A stretch of DNA of 22,206 nucleotides from NCBI GenBank assembly GCA_025997795.1, contig BNVB01000041.1, positions 1-22,206 of the forward strand, written 5' to 3'. This DNA comes from Spirochaetia bacterium (GTDB lineage Bacteria; Spirochaetota; Spirochaetia; Treponematales; Breznakiellaceae). Both the position numbers and the translations under genes were made by a program. The notes below the pieces were generated by a model. It saw nothing but the letters and a program-made list of their open reading frames with translations. It searched no databases and was not told the DNA's origin. This document shows, one piece after another, positions 7,613 to 13,354 of this stretch (its first letter is position 1; the number at the start of each line of letters is the position of its first letter).

Positions 7613-7691
7613 GGTCATCTTTTGTTATCATCCCTTGTCTTCATAAATCTTAAATTATCACGCAAAATCAGGATCGCTGTTTTGCGCTTCC

Positions 7692-7720
7692 TTGAAAATC
7701 AGGCTAAAATATGATAAATT
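7692..7720 (+). promoter_or_regulatory. Promoter of the toxin-antitoxin operon
   Basis: TTGAAA (7692-7697), 17-bp spacer, TAAATT (7715-7720) preceded by TGA, which forms an extended -10. The predicted start is near 7727, giving a leader of about 30 nt. Confidence 0.5.
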
Positions 7721-7727
7721 TATACTA

Positions 7728-7742
7728 AACCTTTTTTAGGTT
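7728..7742 (+). promoter_or_regulatory. Possible operator of the toxin-antitoxin operon
   Basis: AACCT, five T, AGGTT form a small inverted repeat right at the predicted transcription start. Toxin-antitoxin operons are usually repressed by their own products at such sites. The repeat is short and could be chance. Confidence 0.25.
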
Positions 7743-7757
7743 AACAGGGAGGCTCGT

Positions 7758-8018
7758 ATGCAACAGGCAGCTATATCGTTTTCCGATGATTTGTTACTCT
7801 CTTTGAATATGACCGTGAATGAGGTTGTTTCCTCCATGCGGAAAGAATACGCTGCGAGGATGTACCAGGAAGGCAAGCTGACCCTTGGGCAGGCGGCGGA
7901 ATTCTGTGGAGTATGCCTGTATGATTTTACTGTGTTGCTTGCTGCCCAGGATATTCCGGTTATCAACTATGAACCCGAAGAATTAGATCGGGAACTCGAA
8001 AGCATTGGCGTTCTATGA
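7758..8018 (+). CDS. UPF0175 family antitoxin
   Basis: Small 86-residue protein of the UPF0175 family, which is repeatedly found as the upstream partner of PIN-like DUF3368 genes and is regarded as a DNA-binding antitoxin. The segment KEYAARMYQEGKLTLGQAAEFCGV (about residues 31-54) has the character of a helix-turn-helix region and matches the conserved family core; the C-terminal YEPEELDRELESI is acidic and typical. SD AGGGAGG (7746-7752) lies 5 nt before the ATG. The stop overlaps the start of the toxin gene by 4 bp (ATGA), the usual coupling in such pairs. It lies just inside repeat A, so the pair was probably acquired as a unit. Confidence 0.85.
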   Translation: MQQAAISFSDDLLLSLNMTVNEVVSSMRKEYAARMYQEGKLTLGQAAEFCGVCLYDFTVLLAAQDIPVINYEPEELDRELESIGVL

Positions 8019-8506
8019 TTATCGTCTGCGATTCCGCCCCGCTCCTTGCCCTGGCGGTATGCGGCCAACTTGATTTGCTTGAAAAGCTCTATAACGAAGT
8101 TTTGATCCCAGAGGCGGTTTTTCAGGAAGCAACAGTGTCGGACAAGCCCTATGCCGATACAATTGCTGAATGGGCGCAGGGCAAAATTGTGGAAATAACC
8201 GATACGGAATTTTTCCTCGCCGTCAAGCCGGCTCTGCATAAGGGCGAAGCGGAAGCGATTACGCTGTACAAGGAAAAATCCGCCGATTTTCTTTTAATTG
8301 ATGAGAAAAAGGGCCGTAAGGTTGCGGAATACTATGATGTGAAAATCATTGGTACGATTGGGCTGCTATTGAAAGCAAAACAGGAAGGGATTTTACCCCG
8401 GATAAAGCCATATATCGAATTATTGCAGCAGTCAACCATACGAATTGCCCCGGAGCTGTACCAAAGAGCCTTGGAGCGTGCCGGGGAGAACAAGAGCGTA
8501 TCATGA
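8015..8506 (+). CDS. DUF3368 PIN-like toxin
   Basis: 163-residue member of the DUF3368 group of PIN-like proteins, predicted metal-dependent ribonucleases. Acidic residues expected at the PIN active site are present: D6 in VCDSAPLLAL, E78/E80 in HKGEAEAITL, and D96/E97 in FLLIDEKKGRKVAE. GTIGLLLKAKQEGILP and the ending PELYQRALERAGE also match the family. It is translationally coupled to the antitoxin by a 4-bp overlap. The role, RNA cleavage held in check by the antitoxin, is known for the wider PIN family and inferred here. Length is close to the family norm, so it is probably intact. Confidence 0.85.
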   Translation: MIIVCDSAPLLALAVCGQLDLLEKLYNEVLIPEAVFQEATVSDKPYADTIAEWAQGKIVEITDTEFFLAVKPALHKGEAEAITLYKEKSADFLLIDEKKGRKVAEYYDVKIIGTIGLLLKAKQEGILPRIKPYIELLQQSTIRIAPELYQRALERAGENKSVS

Positions 8507-8625
8507 TGAAAGTGGGCATCCCTCAAAACCTCGTGCCGCTTACTTACCCCTTTATACCTTTTCGCCGTCCCATCAAACTGGGCCGATATTCAGGCAAGGG
8601 CGCAGATAGGATACCACTGGGATAG
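8503..8625 (+). CDS. Possible 40-residue ORF coupled to the toxin gene
   Basis: An ATG overlaps the toxin stop codon (ATGATG) and opens a 40-residue frame beginning MMKVGIPQNLVPL and ending DRIPLG. No family is recognised. There is no SD of its own beyond possible translational coupling. It may be a chance frame or the remnant of a longer gene. Confidence 0.2.
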   Translation: MMKVGIPQNLVPLTYPFIPFRRPIKLGRYSGKGADRIPLG

Positions 8626-8691
8626 ATTTAATCAAAGAGATTATTTTTATACCGATAGCGTAAAACATTTTTCTGGGATAGTATTTAATCA
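8617..8691 (+). repeat. Direct repeat CTGGGATAG(T)ATTTAATCA, two copies
   Basis: Copies are at 8617-8634 and 8673-8691 and differ by one inserted base. The second copy runs into the 32-bp palindrome, so TTTAATCA occurs twice and its complement once within 90 bp. The AT-rich DNA between them shows no gene. Confidence 0.55.
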
Positions 8692-8714
8692 TGGCGAATT
8701 CGCCATGATTAAAT
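8683..8714. repeat. Perfect 32-bp palindrome
   Basis: ATTTAATCATGGCGAA followed directly by its exact reverse complement, with no spacer and GAATTC at the centre. It could extrude as a cruciform, bind a symmetrical protein, or mark a junction of a former element. No T-run follows. Two ATGs fall in its right half. Confidence 0.85.
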
Positions 8715-8736
8715 GTCAGGGCGGTCTACACTGCTT

Positions 8737-8946
8737 ATGAAAGAAAATAACGAGAAAAAAGAATTTGATGAAAAAATGGGCCAAAAGCTAAAAGCCGATT
8801 TGCAAAACGCTTTGTATATTCAGCATAAGGTTTTGGGCGACAAAATCGCTGCCGTTTTTGACAAGGCCAGAAATGATTTGGATAGCCTCTACAAAGAATA
8901 TCTAACTGAAAGTATTGACTTAAAAGGTACTCAAACGAAAGTATAA
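8737..8946 (+). CDS. Unrecognised small charged protein, possibly a gene fragment
   Basis: 69 residues from the ATG at 8737, rich in Lys and Glu (MKENNEKKEFDEKMGQKLKA at the N-terminus), probably largely helical. An in-frame ATG at 8713 lies in the palindrome and would add 8 residues; neither start has a good SD. No family is recognised. After the stop, the next frame is open from 8924 and continues as YKAEEAVKKIPDLFVSVYGRRDP, so a frameshift near 8921-8945 may have split a longer gene. Treat as hypothetical. Confidence 0.3.
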   Translation: MKENNEKKEFDEKMGQKLKADLQNALYIQHKVLGDKIAAVFDKARNDLDSLYKEYLTESIDLKGTQTKV

Positions 8947-9217
8947 AGCCGAGGAAGCGGTAAAAAAAATACCGGATTTGTTTGTCTCTGTATACGGACG
9001 GCGCGACCCGCACCGAGCCTCAAAGGGGCGAAGGTTCCCCTCTGCATACTTAGCTCCTAGTTCTGCCGGATACAAAAAGTATCAGTTTTGTGTACGCCCC
9101 TGCGGGTCGTTTGCCGATAGGAATAGATTTAAGCACCGCCTTTCGGCGGTGCGGCGTCATCAGTCAGAACATTTTACCGTGGTATGCCGCCCGCTTTCGG
9201 GTAGGCCAAAAACTTCA
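8947..9217 (+). other. Non-coding, structure-rich stretch; candidate structured RNA
   Basis: No convincing gene is seen between 8947 and the tRNA-Leu. A 9-bp helix CGACCCGCA (9004-9012) with TGCGGGTCG (9101-9109) could enclose two hairpins: AGGGG/CCCCT (9024-9028 with 9037-9041) and GATAC/GTATC with an A5 loop (9069-9083). This would make a three-way junction. Downstream are a perfect 8-bp hairpin GCACCGCC-TTTC-GGCGGTGC (9133-9152) and CCCG-CTTT-CGGG (9190-9201). It matches no RNA family that I recognise. It could equally be decayed coding DNA. Confidence 0.3.
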
Positions 9218-9242
9218 TAATTCCTTACAAAGTAAGGAATTA
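9170..9242. repeat. Right copy of the duplicated segment (direct repeat B)
   Basis: Matches 7562-7612 except for a 22-base insertion at 9183-9204 that itself carries a CCCG/CGGG hairpin, plus three substitutions. It ends 6 bases before the 3' end of tRNA-Leu. No integrase gene lies between the copies. Confidence 0.7.
9218..9242 (-). terminator. Terminator of tRNA-Leu (and possibly deoD)
   Basis: The 11-bp stem with three-base loop is identical to that at 7588-7612. Read on -, it begins 6 nt after the tRNA 3' end and is followed by TGAAGTTTTTGG. The stem is AT-rich and the T-run is five bases, displaced by a few nt, so termination strength is uncertain. Confidence 0.5.
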
Positions 9243-9248
9243 CGCATT

Positions 9249-9332
9249 TGCCCAGAAGAAGACTCGAACTTCCATGCCGGTGAAGGCACTGGTACCTGAA
9301 ACCAGCGTGTCTACCAATTCCACCATCTGGGC
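9249..9332 (-). tRNA. tRNA-Leu (anticodon CAG)
   Basis: On -, the 7-bp acceptor GCCCAGA/TCTGGGC is perfect, with discriminator A. The D-loop region TGGTGGAATTGGTAGACAC, anticodon arm CTGGT-TTCAGGT-ACCAG with anticodon CAG, a long variable arm and the T-loop GTTCGAGTC are all present. The 84-nt length with a long variable arm fits a class II leucine tRNA reading CUG. CCA is not encoded. It lies about 100 bp downstream of deoD in the same orientation and may share its transcript. Confidence 0.95.
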
Positions 9333-9430
9333 TTATAGGAAATATACTATGCCGCTGCGGGAAGGTCAAGCCTTATTCGGAAGCGGCCCTAACGGCGGCA
9401 GAGATAAAAGATGATACTGATGCGCCTTCG

Positions 9431-10135
9431 TCAGGAAACAGCCGTTTCCAGGGCTACTTCCATCATCCGGGTAAAGGCGCTTTGCCGTTCCTCTGCGGTA
9501 GTTTCTTCTCCCGTTACCAGATGATCGGAAACAGTCAGAATCGCCAGCGCTTCCCGGCCAAATTTGGCCGCCACCGTATAAAGTTCGGCGCTTTCCATTT
9601 CCAGCGCCAAAGAGCCATAGTGGGCCCACAGTTTCCACTCTTCCGGGTCGTCGGTATAAAAAAGGTCGTCGCACACCACATTACCCACCGCCGGTTCCCA
9701 GCCCTTTGCCAGCGCCGCGTCGTAGGCCGTTTTTAGAAGCTTCCAACTGGCCGTGGGCGCATAACTCCGGCCCCCAAAACGCCGGGTATTCACCCCCGAA
9801 TCGGTAGAAGCAGACATAGCTAGAATAATGTCCCGGATTTTCAGGTTTTTCTGAATCGCCCCGGCAGTCCCAATCCGAATCGCCCGTTTAACCCCGTAAT
9901 CCCTAAAAAGTTCATGTATATAGATAGAAATGGACGGAATCCCCATCCCCGTACCCTGAACAGAAACAGGCTTTCCCTTGTATGTTCCGGTATAACCAAA
10001 AATATTCCGCACCGCCGTATACTGTTTGGCGTTCTCCAGATACGTTTCCGCAATAAACTTGGCCCGCAGGGGGTCCCCGGGAAGCAAAATCGCCTCGGCA
10101 ATTTCGCCGTTTTTGGCCGCAATATGGGTAGACAT
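9431..10135 (-). CDS. deoD: Purine nucleoside phosphorylase, DeoD type
   Basis: Hexameric-type purine nucleoside phosphorylase, 234 residues, which cleaves purine (deoxy)ribonucleosides with phosphate to give free base and (deoxy)ribose 1-phosphate in purine salvage. The start is placed at 10135 (MSTHIAAKNGEIAEA) because AGGAGG lies 6 nt upstream; the 12 residues upstream in frame have no homology-like character. Key residues fall at the same numbers as in the E. coli enzyme: H4, R24 (GDPLRAK), R43, R87 (RIGTAGA), M180-E181 (MESAE) and the general acid D204 (VSDH). It is monocistronic on -, possibly read through into tRNA-Leu. It is an ordinary housekeeping gene placed between two accessory stretches. 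Confidence 0.95.
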   Translation of the reverse strand: MSTHIAAKNGEIAEAILLPGDPLRAKFIAETYLENAKQYTAVRNIFGYTGTYKGKPVSVQGTGMGIPSISIYIHELFRDYGVKRAIRIGTAGAIQKNLKIRDIILAMSASTDSGVNTRRFGGRSYAPTASWKLLKTAYDAALAKGWEPAVGNVVCDDLFYTDDPEEWKLWAHYGSLALEMESAELYTVAAKFGREALAILTVSDHLVTGEETTAEERQSAFTRMMEVALETAVS

Positions 10136-10161
10136 AGTTCCTCCTATACGTGTTTTTATTA

Positions 10162-10189
10162 ATTCTAACACATTTCATAAGTTTTTCCA
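10162..10189 (-). promoter_or_regulatory. Likely promoter of deoD
   Basis: On -, TAGAAT (10167-10162) is a one-mismatch -10 and TGGAAA (10189-10184) is a weak -35, 16 bp apart. The predicted start is about 20 nt before the ATG, just upstream of AGGAGG. Confidence 0.4.
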
Positions 10190-10281
10190 GCTGTTTAACA
10201 CCCGCATTGGAACTGGCTCTTTTATCATTGTAATTATGATTAGAATCAATTCGTCTATGTTTTTTGAGACAGTAACAAAAC

Positions 10282-10310
10282 TTGACTTTATGGTATAAAG
10301 ACATTATTGT
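10282..10310 (+). promoter_or_regulatory. Promoter for the DUF4160/DUF2442 pair
   Basis: TTGACT (10282-10287), 17-bp spacer, TATTGT (10305-10310). Within the spacer, TGGTATAAA (10291-10299) is an alternative extended -10. The start would lie at about 10306 or 10317, so the mRNA would have almost no leader before the ATGs at 10314 and 10317, and no SD is present. Confidence 0.45.
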
Positions 10311-10313
10311 TGA

Positions 10314-10451
10314 ATGATGCCAGAATTGAGCCGGTTTTTAGGTATTGTGGTTTATATGTACTTTAATGACCATAATCCGCCGCATTTTCATGTAGAATAT
10401 GGCGAGTATGAAGCATCTATAGCCATAAATGGTCTTGGGAGAACAGAATAA
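10314..10451 (+). CDS. DUF4160 protein, shortened
   Basis: 45 residues, or 44 from the second ATG (MPELSRFLGIVVYMYFND). The N-terminal half of DUF4160 is plain: SRFLGIVVYMYF, the His-rich motif DHNPPHFH and VEYGEYEASIAI. Family members are usually about 75-85 residues and continue with a helical part ending near REELLENW, which is absent here, so the gene is truncated or a short variant. Its TAA overlaps the ATG of the DUF2442 gene by one base (TAATG). DUF4160 and DUF2442 genes commonly occur as a pair and are suspected to be a toxin-antitoxin or related stress module, but the function is not established. Confidence 0.75.
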   Translation: MMPELSRFLGIVVYMYFNDHNPPHFHVEYGEYEASIAINGLGRTE

Positions 10452-10705
10452 TGCTGGGTGTTACAAGGGTTGTTTTACAGGGTGATTATACCGTATATGT
10501 CGAGTTTAATGATGGACTGAGCGGTGTTATCTCTTTTAAAGAAGAACTGGAAAAGGATCATCGGGAGATTATCCGCGAATTGCTTGATTTGGAAAAATTC
10601 AACACGGTGAAACTTGGGTACCATACACTATGCTGGGACAATGGGGTTGACTTTGCCCCCGAATATTTGTATGAACAAGTGATTTTGCAGAAAAAAGTCG
10701 CATAA
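10451..10705 (+). CDS. DUF2442 protein
   Basis: 84-residue protein with the DUF2442 pattern: VTRVVLQGDYTVYVEFNDGLSGVISFKEEL, followed by a Phe/Leu stretch (DLEKFNTVKLGYHTLCW), and DNGVDFAPEYLYEQV near the end. Length is normal for the family. No enzyme function is known. Its start overlaps the stop of the DUF4160 gene, so translation is probably coupled, and the intact length of this member suggests it may still be functional even if its partner is shortened. Confidence 0.8.
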   Translation: MLGVTRVVLQGDYTVYVEFNDGLSGVISFKEELEKDHREIIRELLDLEKFNTVKLGYHTLCWDNGVDFAPEYLYEQVILQKKVA

Positions 10706-10735
10706 AAGAACCATGTTGCGCACAAATGTACCAAT

Positions 10736-11875
10736 ATGAGTGAACAGGCTGTTTTACCGGATATTGAAACAGATAAGACCGTATATGAAAAAAAAGAATA
10801 CCTTACCCAACAGCTTATTACCTATATTGGCAATAAGAGGTCTTTGTTAAATTTTATAGGCAGCGGGATTAGAAAGGTCCAAAAAAGACTGTGCAAAGAT
10901 AAATTGAATATGTTTGACGTATTTAGCGGTTCAGGAATTGTTGCCAGATACTTTAAACAGTATTCCAATTTGCTGGTTGTTAATGATTTGGAAAAATATT
11001 CAACCCTGACAAATGAGTGTTATTTATCCAATCAAGACGAACTCGATATTTTTTTGCTACAATCGTATTATAGAGAAATCATCAATGAAACAAGCAGGCA
11101 TTTAACAAAGGGTATTATATCTCTATTATATGCCCCCAAGGATGATAGAAATATTCAATCAAACGAGCGGGTTTTTTATACTTCAAGAAACGCTATGTAT
11201 ATTGATACCGTGAGGCAATTGGTAAAAGAAATACCGGAGAACTATCAAAAATATTTTCTGGCGCCATTATTATCCGAGGTCTCAATACATGTAAATACTT
11301 CGGGTCTTTTTAAGAGTTTCTATAAAAACAAAGAAACCAAAATAGGACAATTTGGGGGCATACATCAAGACGCTTTATTCAGGATTACCAGCGACATCAA
11401 ATTACCATTTCCAATATTCAGTAATTTCAATTGTGAAACTATTATATGCAATGGAGACTCTAATGAAATAATAAAAAACGTGCCGGAAGTTGACATTGCC
11501 TACCTGGACCCTCCTTATAACCAACATCCCTACGGATCGAATTATTTTATGCTTAATTTAATTGTGGATTATAACTATCCAGAAAACACAAGTAAAGTAT
11601 CAGGAATTCCGGAGAATTGGAACCGTTCCAATTACAACAAAAAAGACTATGCCTTGAATGCATTAACAGAAATTGTTCAAAATATAAAATCCAAATATGT
11701 ACTAATTTCATTTAATTCAGAAGGTTTTATAAACCTTGAACAAATGAAAAATATGCTCAAAAAAATAGGCAAATTTGAAGTATTAGAAACAAAATATAAT
11801 ACGTTTAGGGGAAGCAGAAATTTAAATAATCGTGAAATACATGTAAAAGAATACTTATATTTGTTGGAGAAATAA
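10736..11875 (+). CDS. D12-class DNA adenine N6-methyltransferase
   Basis: 379 residues with the alpha-class (Dam-like) order of motifs: TYIGNKRSLL (29-38) near the N-terminus, the SAM-binding DVFSGSGIVARYF (FSGSG at 63-67), N83-D84, and the catalytic DPPY (258-261) in AYLDPPYNQ. It should transfer methyl from S-adenosylmethionine to adenine N6 in a specific DNA site; the recognition sequence cannot be read from the protein. No restriction endonuclease gene is next to it, so it is a solitary methylase or the remnant of a type II system. The gene is visibly AT-rich and uses codons such as ATA, AAA and AAT much more than its neighbours, a sign of recent transfer. No SD is visible before the ATG; it starts 30 bp after the DUF2442 gene. 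Confidence 0.87.
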   Translation: MSEQAVLPDIETDKTVYEKKEYLTQQLITYIGNKRSLLNFIGSGIRKVQKRLCKDKLNMFDVFSGSGIVARYFKQYSNLLVVNDLEKYSTLTNECYLSNQDELDIFLLQSYYREIINETSRHLTKGIISLLYAPKDDRNIQSNERVFYTSRNAMYIDTVRQLVKEIPENYQKYFLAPLLSEVSIHVNTSGLFKSFYKNKETKIGQFGGIHQDALFRITSDIKLPFPIFSNFNCETIICNGDSNEIIKNVPEVDIAYLDPPYNQHPYGSNYFMLNLIVDYNYPENTSKVSGIPENWNRSNYNKKDYALNALTEIVQNIKSKYVLISFNSEGFINLEQMKNMLKKIGKFEVLETKYNTFRGSRNLNNREIHVKEYLYLLEK

Positions 11876-11934
11876 TAGAGCGGCAAGGATAATGGGCAGT
11901 ATGGAATTCCAACGGATGGCACGGGGCGGTATTG

Positions 11935-11969
11935 CCGGTATAAAAATAGCCGGAAAGCGGATTTTTTTT
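11935..11969 (+). terminator. Possible terminator after the methyltransferase gene
   Basis: CCGGTAT, four A, ATA-G-CCGG form a short stem with one bulged G (11935-11953), followed 8 nt later by a run of eight T (11962-11969). The stem is weak and the T-run is displaced. The rest of 11876-12107 shows no gene. Confidence 0.3.
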
Positions 11970-12074
11970 AGTTGAAAGTTGATCCGGGACTAAAGAATCT
12001 TGTTAATCTTGGAAAAAAGTAACACTAAATACCCTTTTCATACAAGCGCCATGAAGGACAGTACCCTATATATA

Positions 12075-12102
12075 CCGTAAGCCCCACCAGGGTTTACGGA
12101 GG
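12075..12102 (+). promoter_or_regulatory. Hairpin overlapping the Shine-Dalgarno of the Rpn gene
   Basis: CCGTAAGCCC (12075-12084) pairs with GGGTTTACGG (12090-12099) around a CACCA loop: ten pairs with one G-U. The first two bases of the SD GGAGG (12098-12102) are in the right arm. Folding should lower ribosome access to the ATG at 12108. Transposase genes are often protected this way against read-through transcription. The pairing is seen; the control is inferred. Confidence 0.5.
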
Positions 12103-12107
12103 TTCTT

Positions 12108-12977
12108 ATGGCAGTAAACAGGCAATACAAATCCAGCGTTTTTACGCTGCTCTTTAGCGATCCGGACCGGCTTCGGGAACTGTACAACGCTTTGGCCTCT
12201 AAAAGAGGAACCCTGTACGATGAATCAGCCAAAATCACCATCAATACCCTCTCTGATGTGATGTTTATGGAACGGATCAATGATGTTTCTTTTACCATAG
12301 ACGATAAGCTGGTGGTTCTGCTGGAACATCAAAGTACCATCAATCCTAATATGGCAGTCCGGCTCCTGCTCTACATAGGTCGGATTTACGAAAAACTCAT
12401 CGACAACAAACGGCTCTACAGCAGCAAACAGCTAAGCATTCCCCGGCCTGAATTTATTGTATTGTACAACGGCCCCGGCGAATGTCCGGCTTCAAGTGTG
12501 GTGAAGCTGTCAGATCACTTTGAAAAAGCGGAAAACCATGATAGTATTGATCTTGAGCTTGTTGTAACGGTTTATAACATCAACCATGGCCGCAACCCGG
12601 ATTTGGAAAAGCAGAGTAAAACCCTGGCAGATTATGCCCTGTTGATAGCCAAAATCCGGGAATACGAGACAGCCGGCCTTGGCCTGGAAAATGCGTTAAA
12701 AAAGGCAATAAACTGGTGTATAAAACAAGATACGTTACGGGTGTTTTTAGAAACCAATGCTTCGGAGGTACAAAATATGCTGCTTACAGAATGGAACATG
12801 GACGATGCCCTTGCGGTCCGTTATGAGGAAGGAGTGGAAGATGGGCTGTCTCAGGGATTGTCGCAAGTTATACAAAAGCAACTGGAAATTGCCCGCAATA
12901 TGAAAAGCGGGGGTGTACCTGAAAACCAGATCGCCGGGTATACGGGGCTGCCGGTGGGAGAAGTTGCCAAGTTATAG
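12108..12977 (+). CDS. Rpn family recombination-promoting nuclease
   Basis: 289-residue protein of the Rpn/PD-(D/E)XK transposase-like group (related to the YhgA-type families), cytoplasmic DNA endonucleases linked to RecA-independent recombination. The nuclease core is in residues about 1-170: YKSSVFTLLFSDP, then INDVSFTIDDKLVVLLEHQST, which carries the acidic residue D59 and the E-x-Q (E73, Q75) of this clade, followed by MAVRLLLYIGRIYEKL. The C-terminal part (EEGVEDGLSQGL followed by NMKSGGVPENQIAGYTGL) is the low-complexity helical tail typical of these proteins in treponemes. GGAGG 5 nt before the ATG supports the start. It occurs alone; no terminal inverted repeats of a transposon were found. 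Such genes are usually present in many copies per genome, so paralogues elsewhere are likely. Confidence 0.85.
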   Translation: MAVNRQYKSSVFTLLFSDPDRLRELYNALASKRGTLYDESAKITINTLSDVMFMERINDVSFTIDDKLVVLLEHQSTINPNMAVRLLLYIGRIYEKLIDNKRLYSSKQLSIPRPEFIVLYNGPGECPASSVVKLSDHFEKAENHDSIDLELVVTVYNINHGRNPDLEKQSKTLADYALLIAKIREYETAGLGLENALKKAINWCIKQDTLRVFLETNASEVQNMLLTEWNMDDALAVRYEEGVEDGLSQGLSQVIQKQLEIARNMKSGGVPENQIAGYTGLPVGEVAKL

Positions 12978-12993
12978 CATTTTAACCTTATCT

Positions 12994-13028
12994 GCCTGTT
13001 CCGGCCCTACGCCGGGGCCGGAACAGGC
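12994..13028 (+). terminator. GC-rich 14-bp hairpin after the Rpn gene
   Basis: GCCTGTTCCGGCCC (12994-13007) pairs perfectly with 13015-13028 around a 7-base loop. It lies 17 bases after the Rpn stop. No T-run follows, so it is either a terminator of the type lacking a U-tract or an mRNA-end stabiliser. Confidence 0.5.
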
Positions 13029-13100
13029 CCCGCTGCTTCTGCAAGTGTATGTCTCAAAATAGCCAAAACCCACAAAAAAAGGGGAATTTTCAGCACCCTA

Positions 13101-13129
13101 TTGACATAATCTTGAATACTTGCTAATTT
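13101..13129 (+). promoter_or_regulatory. Strong promoter of the tRNA-Thr to rpoBC operon
   Basis: Exact consensus -35 TTGACA (13101-13106), 17-bp spacer, and extended -10 TGCTAATTT (13121-13129). The start is predicted near 13136, about 54 nt before the tRNA-Thr. No other promoter this good was seen before rplK, so it may drive the whole translation and transcription gene cluster. Confidence 0.75.
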
Positions 13130-13189
13130 TTCTAAACAATAGGGAAGATGTCCAGTTTGTATCCCAAACGGTAGTGAGCGATACTAAAT

Positions 13190-13262
13190 GCCCTTGTAGC
13201 TCAGTTGGCAGAGCATATCCATGGTAAGGATAAGGTCATCAGTTCGATTCTGATCGAGGGCT
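13190..13262 (+). tRNA. tRNA-Thr (anticodon GGT)
   Basis: 73 nt. Acceptor GCCCTTG pairs with CGAGGGC (one T-G), and the discriminator is T. The D arm TAGCTCAGTTGGCAGAGCA, anticodon arm TATCC-ATGGTAA-GGATA with anticodon GGT, and T arm ATCAG-TTCGATT-CTGAT are complete. CCA is not encoded. It is the first gene of the translation operon, 28 nt after which comes an AT-rich hairpin. Confidence 0.95.
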
Positions 13263-13263
13263 G

Positions 13264-13292
13264 ATATCAAAAATCTAACGATTTTTTGATAT
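13264..13292 (+). terminator. AT-rich hairpin after tRNA-Thr
   Basis: ATATCAAAAATC (13264-13275) pairs with GATTTTTTGATAT (13280-13292) with one bulged T and a TAAC loop; TTTTGGGGTTTT follows. It begins two bases after the tRNA. It could be a partial terminator that sets the tRNA-to-mRNA ratio, or a processing site for the tRNA 3' end. Confidence 0.4.
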
Positions 13293-13354
13293 TTTTGGGG
13301 TTTTACAAGGTAAAACACCCGGATAAACCCGTTTTGGCGGGCAAGGAGAGGAAT

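Noticed and set aside
8924..9220. Open frame on + giving about 90 residues (YGRRDPHRASKGRR and onward)
   Set aside because: No SD, unusual composition, no recognisable family, and the DNA is dominated by inverted repeats. Kept only as possible continuation of a frameshifted gene.
7588..9242. The two hairpin copies as terminal inverted repeats of an IS element
   Set aside because: The copies are direct repeats, each hairpin being self-complementary, and no transposase gene lies between them.
10136..10171. Twelve-residue N-terminal extension of DeoD
   Set aside because: AGGAGG 6 nt before 10135 and the exact match of residue numbers to E. coli DeoD support the shorter form.
13286..13354. N-terminal extension of L33 from ATG 13286
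   Set aside because: It starts inside the AT-rich hairpin after tRNA-Thr, has no SD, and adds residues not seen in L33; AGGAG supports 13355.
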